From positions 1 to 16,391 of the forward strand of contig CBHCZH010000074.1 of NCBI GenBank assembly GCA_965977975.1: 16,391 bases of DNA, read 5' to 3'. This document shows, one piece after another, positions 1 to 6,732 of the stretch (positions are counted from its first letter, which is position 1; each line of letters opens with the position of its first letter). The notes beneath the pieces are model-generated. The model was not told the DNA's origin, searched no databases, and saw nothing but the letters and a program-made list of their open reading frames with translations. The translations under genes were made by a program, and so were the position numbers. This DNA is from Croceibacterium_A sp965977975. Lineage in GTDB: Bacteria > Pseudomonadota > Alphaproteobacteria > Sphingomonadales > Sphingomonadaceae.

Positions 1-463
1 GGCGCATCCGGTCGATCGCCTCGTTCACCGAGCTTTCCTTCTCGATGTAGGTGTCCGACCGCGGAACGTAGGCCTCCGGCTGGTAGTAGTCGTAGTAGCT
101 GACGAAGTATTCGACCGCGTTCTCGGGAAAGAAGCTCTTGAACTCGCCGTAGAGCTGCGCGGCGAGGATCTTGTTGGGCGCGAGCACGAGCGCAGGATGT
201 TGCAGCTCCTCGATCACCTTGGCCATGGTGAAAGTCTTGCCCGAGCCGGTGACGCCGAGCAGAACCTGGGTCTTCTCGCCCTCGCGCGATGCCTCGACCA
301 GCTCGCGGATCGCTGTCGGCTGATCGCCGGCCGGCTGGTAGTCGGATACCAGCTTGAACGGCCGCCCGCCCATCGCCTTCTCGGGGCGCTGCGGCTTATG
401 GGGGGTGAAGCTGGCGGAGGTGTCGGGTTCCTCCAGCCCTCTGCGGATGACGAGCTCGGCCAT
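1..463 (-). CDS. uvrB: UvrB, excinuclease ABC subunit B (N-terminal 154 residues, truncated by window edge)
   Basis: UvrB is the DNA-damage-verifying helicase of nucleotide excision repair; it is loaded by UvrA and recruits UvrC for incision. Reading leftward from the ATG at 463-461 the frame is open to the window edge (154 codons). Visible landmarks are the PAGDQPTAI motif near residues 44-52, Walker A GVTGSGKT at 70-77, LVLAPNKILAAQL at 92-104, and the damage-probing beta-hairpin segment YDYYQPEAYVPRSDTYIEK at 124-142. These are diagnostic of UvrB. The N-terminus is about 30 residues longer than the E. coli protein, as is usual in Alphaproteobacteria. An internal ATG at 373-371 with GAGAAGG just upstream would give an E. 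coli-like start. The upstream ATG is preferred because the extension reads like the conserved alphaproteobacterial one, but the LexA box nearly touching it leaves no room for a normal leader. The C-terminal part lies outside the window. Confidence 0.97.
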   Translation of the reverse strand, partial: MAELVIRRGLEEPDTSASFTPHKPQRPEKAMGGRPFKLVSDYQPAGDQPTAIRELVEASREGEKTQVLLGVTGSGKTFTMAKVIEELQHPALVLAPNKILAAQLYGEFKSFFPENAVEYFVSYYDYYQPEAYVPRSDTYIEKESSVNEAIDRMR

Positions 464-465
464 GA

Positions 466-480
466 GAACATATATGGGAC
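466..480 (-). promoter_or_regulatory. Probable LexA (SOS) box of uvrB
   Basis: On the minus strand the sequence reads GTCC-N7-GTTC (spacer CATATAT), one mismatch from the alphaproteobacterial LexA consensus GTTC-N7-GTTC. It lies two bases upstream of the uvrB ATG. uvrB is a classical SOS gene, so the position fits repression by LexA and induction after DNA damage. The match is seen; function is inferred. Confidence 0.72.
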
Positions 481-502
481 AAACACGGTGCCATCGCAAT
501 CG

Positions 503-531
503 TTGGCAGCACGCCGCTCGCCTGATAGCCT
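503..531 (+). promoter_or_regulatory. Possible sigma-70-type promoter for the DUF3617 lipoprotein gene
   Basis: TTGGCA at 503-508 (five of six matches to TTGACA) is followed after exactly 17 bases by TAGCCT at 526-531, a poor -10 element. It is 47 bases upstream of the lipoprotein start. This is a weak match and only a candidate. Confidence 0.25.
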
Positions 532-577
532 GCACCTCATGCCGCGGCATCGCGCCGCTTCGAGGAGGGGGAAATCC

Positions 578-1126
578 ATGCGCGCCATTCACACGCTGCC
601 GCTCGCCGCAGCGATCCTGCTCGCCGCTTGCGGTGGAGATGCCGACACGAATGACGACGGTTCGGTCTCGGGCGAGGAGATCGCCGCCGAGGCGGCGGGC
701 ATGGTCCAGCCGCGGCCGGGCCAGTACACCGCCTCGCTCGAGCTGCTCGAGTTCGATGCGCCGGGCGTGCCCGAATCGGCCAAGCAGCAGATGCAGGAGA
801 TCTTCGCCAGCGGCCTGGCCGAAGGAAACAGCTTCTGCATGACCGAGGCCGACGCGGCCGAGAACGGCCCGGAGCAGATGGTCAAAAACCTCGCCGAAGG
901 CGACTGCACGATGAATTCGTTCAATGTCAGCGGCAACACCGTGGTCGCCGACATGCAGTGCCCCGGCCAGGCCGGCGCCGGCGCCAGCAAGGTGCACATG
1001 GAAGGACAGATGGGCGCCGAAGGCTCGACCATGACGATGGACATGAGCCAGGAGATGCCCACCGTCGGTACCACCACGATGAAGATGCGAGTAACCTCGA
1101 AGCGCACGGGCGACTGCGCTGCCTGA
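578..1126 (+). CDS. DUF3617-type lipoprotein with an EF-hand-like loop
   Basis: Small exported lipoprotein of 182 residues; the function of the family is not known. The start is the ATG at 578, preceded by a strong ribosome binding site (GAGGAGG at 562-568). This gives a typical lipoprotein signal peptide: MRAIH, a hydrophobic core, then lipobox LLAAC with the lipidated cysteine at residue 18. Just after it, residues 23-34 (DTNDDGSVSGEE) match the EF-hand/dockerin loop pattern D-x-N-x-D-G-x-V-x-x-x-E, so calcium binding is possible. The rest contains a PGQY segment, paired cysteines and a Met/Thr-rich C-terminal beta-type region resembling DUF3617 proteins, which are common in sphingomonads. 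The frame stays open upstream to 197, but that part is antisense to uvrB and not credible. The gene is divergent from uvrB. Family call is from pattern recognition; calcium binding is inference. Confidence 0.85.
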   Translation: MRAIHTLPLAAAILLAACGGDADTNDDGSVSGEEIAAEAAGMVQPRPGQYTASLELLEFDAPGVPESAKQQMQEIFASGLAEGNSFCMTEADAAENGPEQMVKNLAEGDCTMNSFNVSGNTVVADMQCPGQAGAGASKVHMEGQMGAEGSTMTMDMSQEMPTVGTTTMKMRVTSKRTGDCAA

Positions 1127-1204
1127 TCTGGGCTGGCCTCCGCGGAAACCTCGGCCGAACGGCGCGTTCATCGGCGGACAAGCGGGTCCGGATATGATGA
1201 GGCG

Positions 1205-1969
1205 ATGACCGCGAAGCTGGCCTTGCACGTTTCAGCCACGCCCGGTCCGATCGCGCGCCGGGTCGAGCTGCTGCGCCAGAAGCCGCCGGCGGAAGCGCAC
1301 GGCCCGCACCGCAGGTTGCTGCTTGGCGAGCTGGCCTCGCCGCTCGAACCGCTGCTGCGCCAGTTTCGTCCGCCGCTGGTGCTGCCCAAGACGCAGCGTC
1401 CGCGCATCGTCATGCTGCTGCCCGGCTTCGGCACCCATCCGCTGCGCATGCGCTACATGGCCAAGCGGCTCGAGGAAGCCGGGCACAAGACCAAACGCTG
1501 GGGACTCGGCTTCAATCTCGGCCCGACCGAGAAGAACTTCGCCTTGCTCGAAGAACGGGTGCGGCAGATCCGTGACCGCTACGGTCAGGATGTGGTGCTG
1601 GTCGGCTGGAGCCTCGGCGGCATTTTCGCGCGCGAGCTGGCCAAGCGCCATCCGGACCTAGTGGCCAAGGTCATCACCATGGGTACGCCGTTCTCGCAGT
1701 CGCTCTATGCCAACAACGCTTGGCGGATCTACCAGCTGGTCACCGGGCAATCGATCGAGCAGCCGCCGGTCGAGGCCGAAGTTTCAGTCAAGCCGCCGGT
1801 CGAGACCGTTGCGCTATGGAGCCCGCGCGACGGGGTAATCTCGCCGCGTAGCGCCTGCGGTCGACCGGGCGAGCGCGATCGCGCGCTCGCGCTACGCTGC
1901 ACGCACCTCGGCTTCGCGCATTCGGCCGAGGCGATCCGGGTCGTCGCCGAGGAACTGGAGCGCGGGTGA
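1205..1969 (+). CDS. Cytoplasmic alpha/beta hydrolase (esterase/lipase-like)
   Basis: Predicted serine hydrolase of 254 residues without a signal peptide. An LLPGFGTHPLRMRYMAKRL segment (71-89) looks like the first core strand with the oxyanion loop. The nucleophile elbow is GWSLGG with Ser136. Candidate Asp and His of the triad are Asp209 (SPRDGVI) and His234 (THLGF), in the expected order and spacing. The lines VITMGTPF (156-163) and the C-terminal THLGFAHS resemble PGAP1/lipase-like hydrolases, so a lipid or ester substrate is plausible but not shown. The chosen ATG at 1205 has only a weak GAGG just before it; an in-frame alternative was not convincing. It lies 78 bases after the lipoprotein gene and ends one base before the convergent gene at 1971. 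The substrate is unknown. Confidence 0.85.
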   Translation: MTAKLALHVSATPGPIARRVELLRQKPPAEAHGPHRRLLLGELASPLEPLLRQFRPPLVLPKTQRPRIVMLLPGFGTHPLRMRYMAKRLEEAGHKTKRWGLGFNLGPTEKNFALLEERVRQIRDRYGQDVVLVGWSLGGIFARELAKRHPDLVAKVITMGTPFSQSLYANNAWRIYQLVTGQSIEQPPVEAEVSVKPPVETVALWSPRDGVISPRSACGRPGERDRALALRCTHLGFAHSAEAIRVVAEELERG

Positions 1970-1970
1970 A

Positions 1971-2360
1971 CTACCGCCGCTTCGGCAGCCGCGCGCCGTA
2001 ACTCTCCGCGATCCGCTCGACGTCATCGAACGTCGCATTGACCAAGGCCTCGGCCTCGAGGACGTCGTGGCCATGCACTCTGGCATCGTCCTTCAGCGCT
2101 GCGTACCACTGCCAGGCACGCACGTGCCCCTGATAGCGAGCCCAGAACTCGTCCGGCGCTCGGCCCTTGGGAATGCTGGCCATGGCTTCGGCCACTTTGC
2201 GCGGGCTCATGCGGTCAACGTCGAGATTGTCGGCTTCGAGGATACGCTCGATCTCGAGCCGGTGGAGCGGTGCCTCGACCACAATCTCCGGCTCCTCTGC
2301 CGTGACCGGGGCGGCCTGCGCGACTAGCGTGAGGAGCAGAAGGCCAAGCATCGATCTCAT
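1971..2360 (-). CDS. Small secreted protein of unknown function
   Basis: Unrecognised protein of 129 residues. The N-terminus (MRSMLGLLLLTLVAQAAPVTA) is a clear Sec signal peptide with a likely cleavage near residue 17 or 21. The mature part is about 110 residues, charged and predicted helical, with several Trp/Tyr (FWARYQGHVRAWQWYAALK) and no cysteine. I see no catalytic motif. The ATG at 2360-2358 is preferred over a TTG two codons upstream; no good ribosome binding site is visible before either. The gene is divergent from the ATP-grasp/Anbu operon, sharing a 148-base intergenic region, and convergent with the hydrolase at 1205-1969 with a one-base gap. Whether it is functionally linked to the divergent operon cannot be told from the sequence. 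Confidence 0.75.
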   Translation of the reverse strand: MRSMLGLLLLTLVAQAAPVTAEEPEIVVEAPLHRLEIERILEADNLDVDRMSPRKVAEAMASIPKGRAPDEFWARYQGHVRAWQWYAALKDDARVHGHDVLEAEALVNATFDDVERIAESYGARLPKRR

Positions 2361-2418
2361 CGGCAAAATGTGATCGAGTCCGAGCGGCGAGGCAACGGTT
2401 TGCGGGAAACGCGACCAC

Positions 2419-2444
2419 GGAACTGGATCGCAGCTGATTCCGTT
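2419..2444 (+). promoter_or_regulatory. Candidate EcfG general-stress promoter before the ATP-grasp/Anbu operon
   Basis: GGAAC (2419-2423), a 17-base spacer, then CGTT (2441-2444): an exact match to the EcfG (PhyR-NepR-EcfG pathway) promoter consensus GGAAC-N16/17-CGTT of Alphaproteobacteria. The -10 element ends 64 bases before the ATG at 2509, leaving a leader of roughly 55 bases. No other good promoter is visible in this region. The match is seen; use by EcfG is inferred. Confidence 0.65.
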
Positions 2445-2508
2445 TGACCGCTACGACCTTGGCGAGGAGCTTCAGGCGTGCCATGGTGCGCTGCACAAAC
2501 GGGGGGTC

Positions 2509-3936
2509 ATGAACGCGACGGACGGCCAGTTCGACGAAATGTACGCGCCCGATGGCTCGGTGCGCGAGGCCTATCGCGATTACCACCGCTGGCTGTCCGA
2601 GCAGGACAACGCCTGGATGCGCCGCAAAAGCGGTGAGGCCGAGGGGTTCTTCCGCCGCACCGGCATTACCTTCAACGTCTATGGCGAGGACGATGCCGAG
2701 GAGCGGCTGATCCCGTTCGACATGGTTCCGCGGATCATATCGGGAGCCGAGTGGCGGCGCCTGTCGCGCGGGATCGAGCAGCGGGTGCGGGCGCTCAACG
2801 CCTTCATGCACGACCTGTACCATCGGCAAGAAATCATCCGATCCGGCCGGCTGCCCGAGCGCCTGTTCCGCCACAACAGCGCCTGGCTGCCGCAGATGGT
2901 CGGATTCACGCCGCCAGGCGGCGTCTACACCCACATCGTCGGCATCGACCTGGTTCGCACCGGGCCCGACGAGTTCCTGGTGCTGGAGGACAACGCGCGC
3001 ACGCCCTCGGGCGTCAGCTACATGCTCGAGAACCGCGAGACGATGATGGCGATGTTCCCGGAATTGTTCTCGCGCGTGAAAGTGCAGCCGGTCTCGGACT
3101 ACCCTCGGCGGCTCGCCAAGAGCCTCGCCGCTTGCGCGCCGCCCGGCTCATCGGACAAGCCGGCCGTGGCCGTCCTGACGCCCGGAATATACAACTCGGC
3201 GTATTTCGAGCACGCCTTTCTCGCCGACCAGATGGGCGCCGAGCTGGTCGAGGGCAGCGATCTGAGAGTGGTCGACGGCCGGGTGCAGATGCGCACCACG
3301 CAAGGTTTCCAGCCGGTCGACGTGATCTATCGCCGGGTCGACGACGATTACCTCGATCCGCTGACCTTCAATCCCAGCAGCGTGCTCGGCGTGCCGGGGA
3401 TCATGGACGTCTACCGCGCGGGCCGGGTCACGATCGCCAACGCGCCCGGGACCGGCATCGGCGACGACAAGGCGATCTATTCGTTCATGCCCGGGATCGT
3501 CGAGTTCTACACCGGTGAAAAGCCGATCCTCGCCAATGTTCGAACCTGGCGCTGCGCCGATCCCGACAGCCTCAAGTACGTGCTGGATCATCTGACGGAG
3601 CTGGTGGTCAAGGAGGTGCACGGTTCCGGTGGCTACGGCATGCTGATCGGACCTGCCGCGAGCAAGCGCGAACTCGAGGCCTTTCGCGCCAAGCTTGTCG
3701 CCAATCCCGCCAACTACATCGCGCAGCCGACCTTGGCGCTGTCGACCGTGCCGATCTTCACCCGGGCCGGCCTCGCACCGCGCCATGTCGACTTGCGGCC
3801 ATACGTGCTGGTTTCGCCCGACGGCGTCGAGATCACTCCAGGCGGGCTGACGCGCGTGGCGCTCAAAAAGGGCTCGCTGGTGGTCAACTCCAGCCAAGGG
3901 GGCGGGACCAAGGATTCCTGGGTGCTGGACGACTGA
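2509..3936 (+). CDS. Circularly permuted ATP-grasp protein (COG2308-type), probable amide/peptide ligase
   Basis: Protein of 475 residues of the circularly permuted ATP-grasp family, predicted to activate a carboxylate with ATP and join it to an amine. Recognisable blocks are FDEMYAPDGSVREAY (8-22), VLEDNARTPSGVSYMLENR (158-176), NAPGTGIGDDKAIYSFMP (311-328), the glycine-rich ATP-binding loop KEVHGSGGYGM (368-378), HVDLRPYV (426-433), GGLTRVA (445-451) and NSSQGGGTKDSWV (460-472). Length and motif order match the family and nothing is missing. The ATG at 2509 follows a G-run (2501-2506), an imperfect ribosome binding site, but FDEM so near the start fits homologues. It heads an operon with Alpha-E, transglutaminase and Anbu genes, an association described for this family (Iyer and colleagues, amidoligase survey). 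The product is not known experimentally; a peptide-like tag or modified protein is the usual proposal. Confidence 0.93.
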   Translation: MNATDGQFDEMYAPDGSVREAYRDYHRWLSEQDNAWMRRKSGEAEGFFRRTGITFNVYGEDDAEERLIPFDMVPRIISGAEWRRLSRGIEQRVRALNAFMHDLYHRQEIIRSGRLPERLFRHNSAWLPQMVGFTPPGGVYTHIVGIDLVRTGPDEFLVLEDNARTPSGVSYMLENRETMMAMFPELFSRVKVQPVSDYPRRLAKSLAACAPPGSSDKPAVAVLTPGIYNSAYFEHAFLADQMGAELVEGSDLRVVDGRVQMRTTQGFQPVDVIYRRVDDDYLDPLTFNPSSVLGVPGIMDVYRAGRVTIANAPGTGIGDDKAIYSFMPGIVEFYTGEKPILANVRTWRCADPDSLKYVLDHLTELVVKEVHGSGGYGMLIGPAASKRELEAFRAKLVANPANYIAQPTLALSTVPIFTRAGLAPRHVDLRPYVLVSPDGVEITPGGLTRVALKKGSLVVNSSQGGGTKDSWVLDD

Positions 3937-3964
3937 TGAGCACGCTCGACCTCAAGCTCCCGGT

Positions 3965-4054
3965 CCCCCTCCCGCTGGCGGGAGAGGCCAGGGGTGGGTC
4001 AGTGCGCGGGTGGCTGACAGGCCTATCCCCAGCCCCTCCCGCAAGCGGGAGGGG
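3965..4054. repeat. Inverted pair of REP-like palindromes inside the operon
   Basis: Two related GC-rich palindromes lie in opposite orientation between the ATP-grasp and Alpha-E genes. Unit 1 has CTCCCGC-tg-GCGGGAG (3969-3984), extended imperfectly on both sides. Unit 2 has CCCCTCCCGC-aa-GCGGGAGGGG (4033-4054), a perfect 10-bp stem. The flanks (AGGGGTGGGTCAG near 3990-4002 and CTGACAGGCCTATCCCCAG at 4014-4032) are also partly reverse-complementary, so the pair could form one long hairpin. The organisation resembles BIME-type REP pairs; this motif looks like a dispersed sphingomonad repeat, which is recollection rather than a search result. Confidence 0.75.
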
Positions 4055-4057
4055 AGG

Positions 4058-5002
4058 ATGCTAGGCCGCGTCGCCAACGGCATCTTCTGGATGTACCGCT
4101 ATCTCGAGCGCGCCGAGAACACCGCGCGCCTGCTCGCCGCCGGCCACCGCATGGCGTTAACCAGAGGCGCCGACGCGGCGACCGAGGAGTGGCGCTCGGT
4201 ACTCACTACGCTTGGCCTGCGAGCACGCTACGAAGCGCAGCACGATGATTTCGCCACCGCGCACGTGTGCGATTTCGTGCTGCGTGGGAAGGCGAACCCG
4301 GACAGCGTCATCTCGATGGTGGAGCGGGCGCGGCTCAACGCCCGCGTGTGCCGTTCGGCCATCACGCTCGAGGTATGGGAGGCGGTCAACGAGGGGTGGA
4401 TGACCTTGCGCGATCTGCTCGCGCGCCCGGTCCGCGTTTCCAGTCTCGATCAGGTCCTCGCGGCAATCCGCCGCGAATCGACGGCGGCGCGTGGCACCAC
4501 CCACGGCTCGATGCTGCGCAACGAGATCTACTGCTTCACGCGGCTCGGCACGTTCCTCGAGCGAGCCGACAACACCGCCCGCATCCTCGACGTGAAGTAC
4601 TATCTGTTGTTGCCTTCGCTGGCCTATGTCGGAACCCCGCTCGACACCGGCCAGTGGGACAATGTGCTGCGCTCGCTGTCCGGGGAGCGCGCCTACCGTT
4701 GGCTCAACGCCGGGAGGATGGACGCCCGGTCGATCGCCGAGTTCCTGATCCTCGACGACCGATTCCCGCGCAGCCTGGCGTTTTGCTATTCGGCGATGCG
4801 CGAGAATCTCGGTTCGCTCGCTCGGCTGCACGGGCACGAGGGACCGGCGCATGAACTGATGCGTCAGGCTGACCAGGAGTTGACCGGAAAGACCATCGAC
4901 CAGATCTTCGACGGCGGCCTGCACCAGTTCCTGGTGACCTTCATAGCCCGCAACCAGGCGGTCGCCAGCGCGATCGCCGAGCAGTTCCGCTTCACCAGGT
5001 AA
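4058..5002 (+). CDS. Alpha-E domain protein (COG2307-type)
   Basis: Protein of 314 residues, all-helical by appearance, of the Alpha-E family that accompanies circularly permuted ATP-grasp ligases. The family signature occurs twice: LERAENTAR at residues 16-24 and LERADNTAR at 167-175, so the protein looks like an internal duplication. No known enzymatic motif is present; a scaffold or substrate-handling role beside the ligase is inferred. The start chosen is the ATG at 4058, giving MLGRVANGIFWMYRYLERAEN, the usual N-terminus, with GGGAGG at 4047-4052 as ribosome binding site. An ATG at 4010 in the same frame would add 16 residues encoded by repeat DNA and is rejected. The ribosome binding site lies in the REP-like repeat. 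The stop is 17 bases before the transglutaminase gene. Confidence 0.92.
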   Translation: MLGRVANGIFWMYRYLERAENTARLLAAGHRMALTRGADAATEEWRSVLTTLGLRARYEAQHDDFATAHVCDFVLRGKANPDSVISMVERARLNARVCRSAITLEVWEAVNEGWMTLRDLLARPVRVSSLDQVLAAIRRESTAARGTTHGSMLRNEIYCFTRLGTFLERADNTARILDVKYYLLLPSLAYVGTPLDTGQWDNVLRSLSGERAYRWLNAGRMDARSIAEFLILDDRFPRSLAFCYSAMRENLGSLARLHGHEGPAHELMRQADQELTGKTIDQIFDGGLHQFLVTFIARNQAVASAIAEQFRFTR

Positions 5003-5019
5003 GGGGCCGGGCCAGGACC

Positions 5020-5835
5020 ATGCGCCTCGCGATCCGACACACGACGCGTTACCGCTTCGCCGAGCCGGTCAGGCATGGCCTGCAGCGTCTGCGGCTGACG
5101 CCCAAGGAAACGCAAGGACAGCTGATCCTCGACTGGGAGATGGAGTACGATGGGGCGCGCGAGGAGCTGTCGTACGACGATCAGCACTACAACCACGTCA
5201 CACTGGTCTCGGTGGTCGACGGCGCGCGCGAAGTCGTCATCACGTGCCGCGGTACGGTCGAGACCGAGGACAAGGCCGGGGTGATCGGCCTTCATGCCGG
5301 GCACTTGCCGCTGTGGGCCTTCCTCGGCCATACCGAGCTGACCCAGCCGGGGCCGCGCATCCGCCAGCTGATCGCCGCGGTGGCGCGCGCTGACGAGGGC
5401 ATGGTGCCGATGCTGCACAACCTCTCCGCCGCGATCCGCGAGCGCGTCGCCTACGACACTGGCCACACCCAGGTCGACACCTGCGCCGAGGACGCCGTCG
5501 TCGCGGGGCATGGCGTGTGCCAGGACCACGCGCAGATATTCATCGCCGCGGCGCGGGCGCTCGAAATCCCGGCGCGCTACGTCAGCGGCTACCTCATGAT
5601 GGACGATCGCATCGAGCAGGAGGCGACACACGCCTGGGCGGAGGCCTGGGTCCAGGGCCTCGGCTGGGTTGGCTTCGACGTGTCAAACGGGATCAGCCCC
5701 GATCCGCGCTATGTCCGCGTCGCCACGGGCCGCGACTATCGCGACGCCGCACCAGTCACTGGCATCAGCTTCGGTTCGGTCGCGGAAAACCTGACCGTGG
5801 AGCTTGCGGTCGAACAGCAGACGGCGGAACAGTAA
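5020..5835 (+). CDS. Transglutaminase-like cysteine protease (COG1305-type)
   Basis: Protein of 271 residues with the bacterial transglutaminase-like N-terminal beta domain (about 1-90; MRLAIRHTTRYRFAEPV) followed by a transglutaminase-fold catalytic domain. The triad is visible: Cys167 in GHGVCQDHAQ, His204 in EATHAWAEAW and Asp220 in GFDVSNG. Prokaryotic members mostly act as peptidases or amidases rather than cross-linkers, so cleaving the product or precursor of the neighbouring ATP-grasp ligase is a reasonable inference. No signal peptide is present, so action in the cytoplasm is expected. The ATG at 5020 has AGGA at 5014-5017, and AAGGGG overlaps the preceding stop. The 17-base gap to the Alpha-E gene and 47-base gap to anbu support one transcript. 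A second candidate EcfG promoter overlaps its last codons. Confidence 0.93.
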   Translation: MRLAIRHTTRYRFAEPVRHGLQRLRLTPKETQGQLILDWEMEYDGAREELSYDDQHYNHVTLVSVVDGAREVVITCRGTVETEDKAGVIGLHAGHLPLWAFLGHTELTQPGPRIRQLIAAVARADEGMVPMLHNLSAAIRERVAYDTGHTQVDTCAEDAVVAGHGVCQDHAQIFIAAARALEIPARYVSGYLMMDDRIEQEATHAWAEAWVQGLGWVGFDVSNGISPDPRYVRVATGRDYRDAAPVTGISFGSVAENLTVELAVEQQTAEQ

Positions 5836-5851
5836 GCCGTGCTGCCCCGTT
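5826..5851 (+). promoter_or_regulatory. Candidate internal EcfG promoter directly upstream of anbu
   Basis: GGAAC (5826-5830), a 17-base spacer, CGTT (5848-5851): again an exact GGAAC-N17-CGTT match. It overlaps the end of the transglutaminase gene (stop at 5833-5835) and ends 31 bases before the anbu ATG. It would allow the peptidase to be made in excess of, or independently from, the upstream genes under general stress. Function is inferred. Confidence 0.6.
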
Positions 5852-5882
5852 CGAAGGGGGCGTAGGACGGCAAGGACGGAAT

Positions 5883-6632
5883 ATGACGTATTGCGTGGGG
5901 ATGGTGCTCGACGAAGGGCTCGTGCTGATGAGCGACACCCGCACCAATTCGGGCGTCGACAACATCTCGGTGTTCCGCAAGATGTACCACTGGACCAAGC
6001 CCGGTGAGCGCGTGATTGCGCTTATGACCGCGGGCAACCTCGCCACAACCCAGGCGGTGATCAGCAAGCTCGAGGAACGCACGAAAGCCCCGGGCGACCG
6101 GCAAAATTCGCTACTCGAGCTGCCGACCATGTTCCAGGTCGCGGCCGAAGCCGGCAAGCTGTTGCGGGAGACCGTGCGCGACACGCAGGACGAGAACGGT
6201 ACATATGGCAAAGGGCGATTCACCGCTTCGCTGATCGTCGCTGGCCAAATCAAAGGGATGGAGCCGCGGCTCTTCCTGATTTACCCTGAAGGCAATTTCA
6301 TCGAGGCGAGCTGGGACACCCCGTTCTTCCAGATCGGCGAAACCAAATACGGGCGGCCTATCCTGATCCGCGGCTACGACCGCAAGATGAGCTTCGAGGA
6401 CGCCACGAAGCTGCTGATGGTAAGCTTCGATTCCACGCTCAAGGCCAACCTCTCGGTCGGCTTGCCGCTCGACCTGCTGGTGATCAGGCGCGACGAGTTC
6501 AAAACGCTGCACGAACGGCGCATCGAGCACGGGGATGCCTATTTCGACGCGATCTCGAAGAGCTGGAGCGATGCCTTGCGCAACGCGTTCCACTCGCTGC
6601 CGGACTACACCTTTGCTCAAGAAGTGAGTTAA
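5883..6632 (+). CDS. Anbu, proteasome/HslV-like N-terminal threonine peptidase
   Basis: Anbu (bacterial proteasome homologue, COG3484) is a 249-residue peptidase of the Ntn-hydrolase superfamily related to the 20S proteasome beta subunit and HslV. The protein begins MTYCVGMVLDEGLVLMSDTRTN. Removal of Met exposes Thr1; Asp17 (MSDTR) and Lys32 (FRKM) fall where proteasome-type active sites need Asp17 and Lys33. TAGNLATTQAV (about 55-65) matches the family's glycine-containing core block. The ATG at 5883 has AGGA at 5873-5876 and is the only start giving Thr at position 2, so it is well fixed; the longer upstream frame is not genuine. No ATPase unfoldase or propeptide is encoded beside it. It ends the ATP-grasp/Alpha-E/transglutaminase operon, the known genomic setting of Anbu. 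The physiological substrate is unknown. Confidence 0.93.
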   Translation: MTYCVGMVLDEGLVLMSDTRTNSGVDNISVFRKMYHWTKPGERVIALMTAGNLATTQAVISKLEERTKAPGDRQNSLLELPTMFQVAAEAGKLLRETVRDTQDENGTYGKGRFTASLIVAGQIKGMEPRLFLIYPEGNFIEASWDTPFFQIGETKYGRPILIRGYDRKMSFEDATKLLMVSFDSTLKANLSVGLPLDLLVIRRDEFKTLHERRIEHGDAYFDAISKSWSDALRNAFHSLPDYTFAQEVS

Positions 6633-6732
6633 GGGATACCCCGTAGAGCGTTGAACATTCGGCAATTAATTCTGTTTTTTTGCTCCAAAACGGATGCAAT
6701 TTCCACTAGGCGTTCGGCCACACTACGCGATC

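Noticed and set aside
197..577. Upstream in-frame extension of the DUF3617 lipoprotein
   Set aside because: It is antisense to uvrB, has no signal-peptide logic, and the ATG at 578 has a strong ribosome binding site and lipoprotein signal.
1157..1169. GAACG-gcg-CGTTC as a terminator after the lipoprotein gene
   Set aside because: Five-base stem, three-base loop and no T-run.
2215..2934. Long minus-strand frame before and across the ATP-grasp start
   Set aside because: Composition is that of a shadow; the plus-strand ATP-grasp gene is unmistakable and the frame also overlaps the small secreted protein gene.
6672..6682. T-run after the Anbu gene as an intrinsic terminator
   Set aside because: No GC-rich stem precedes it; GGGATACCC at the stop is too short and too far away.
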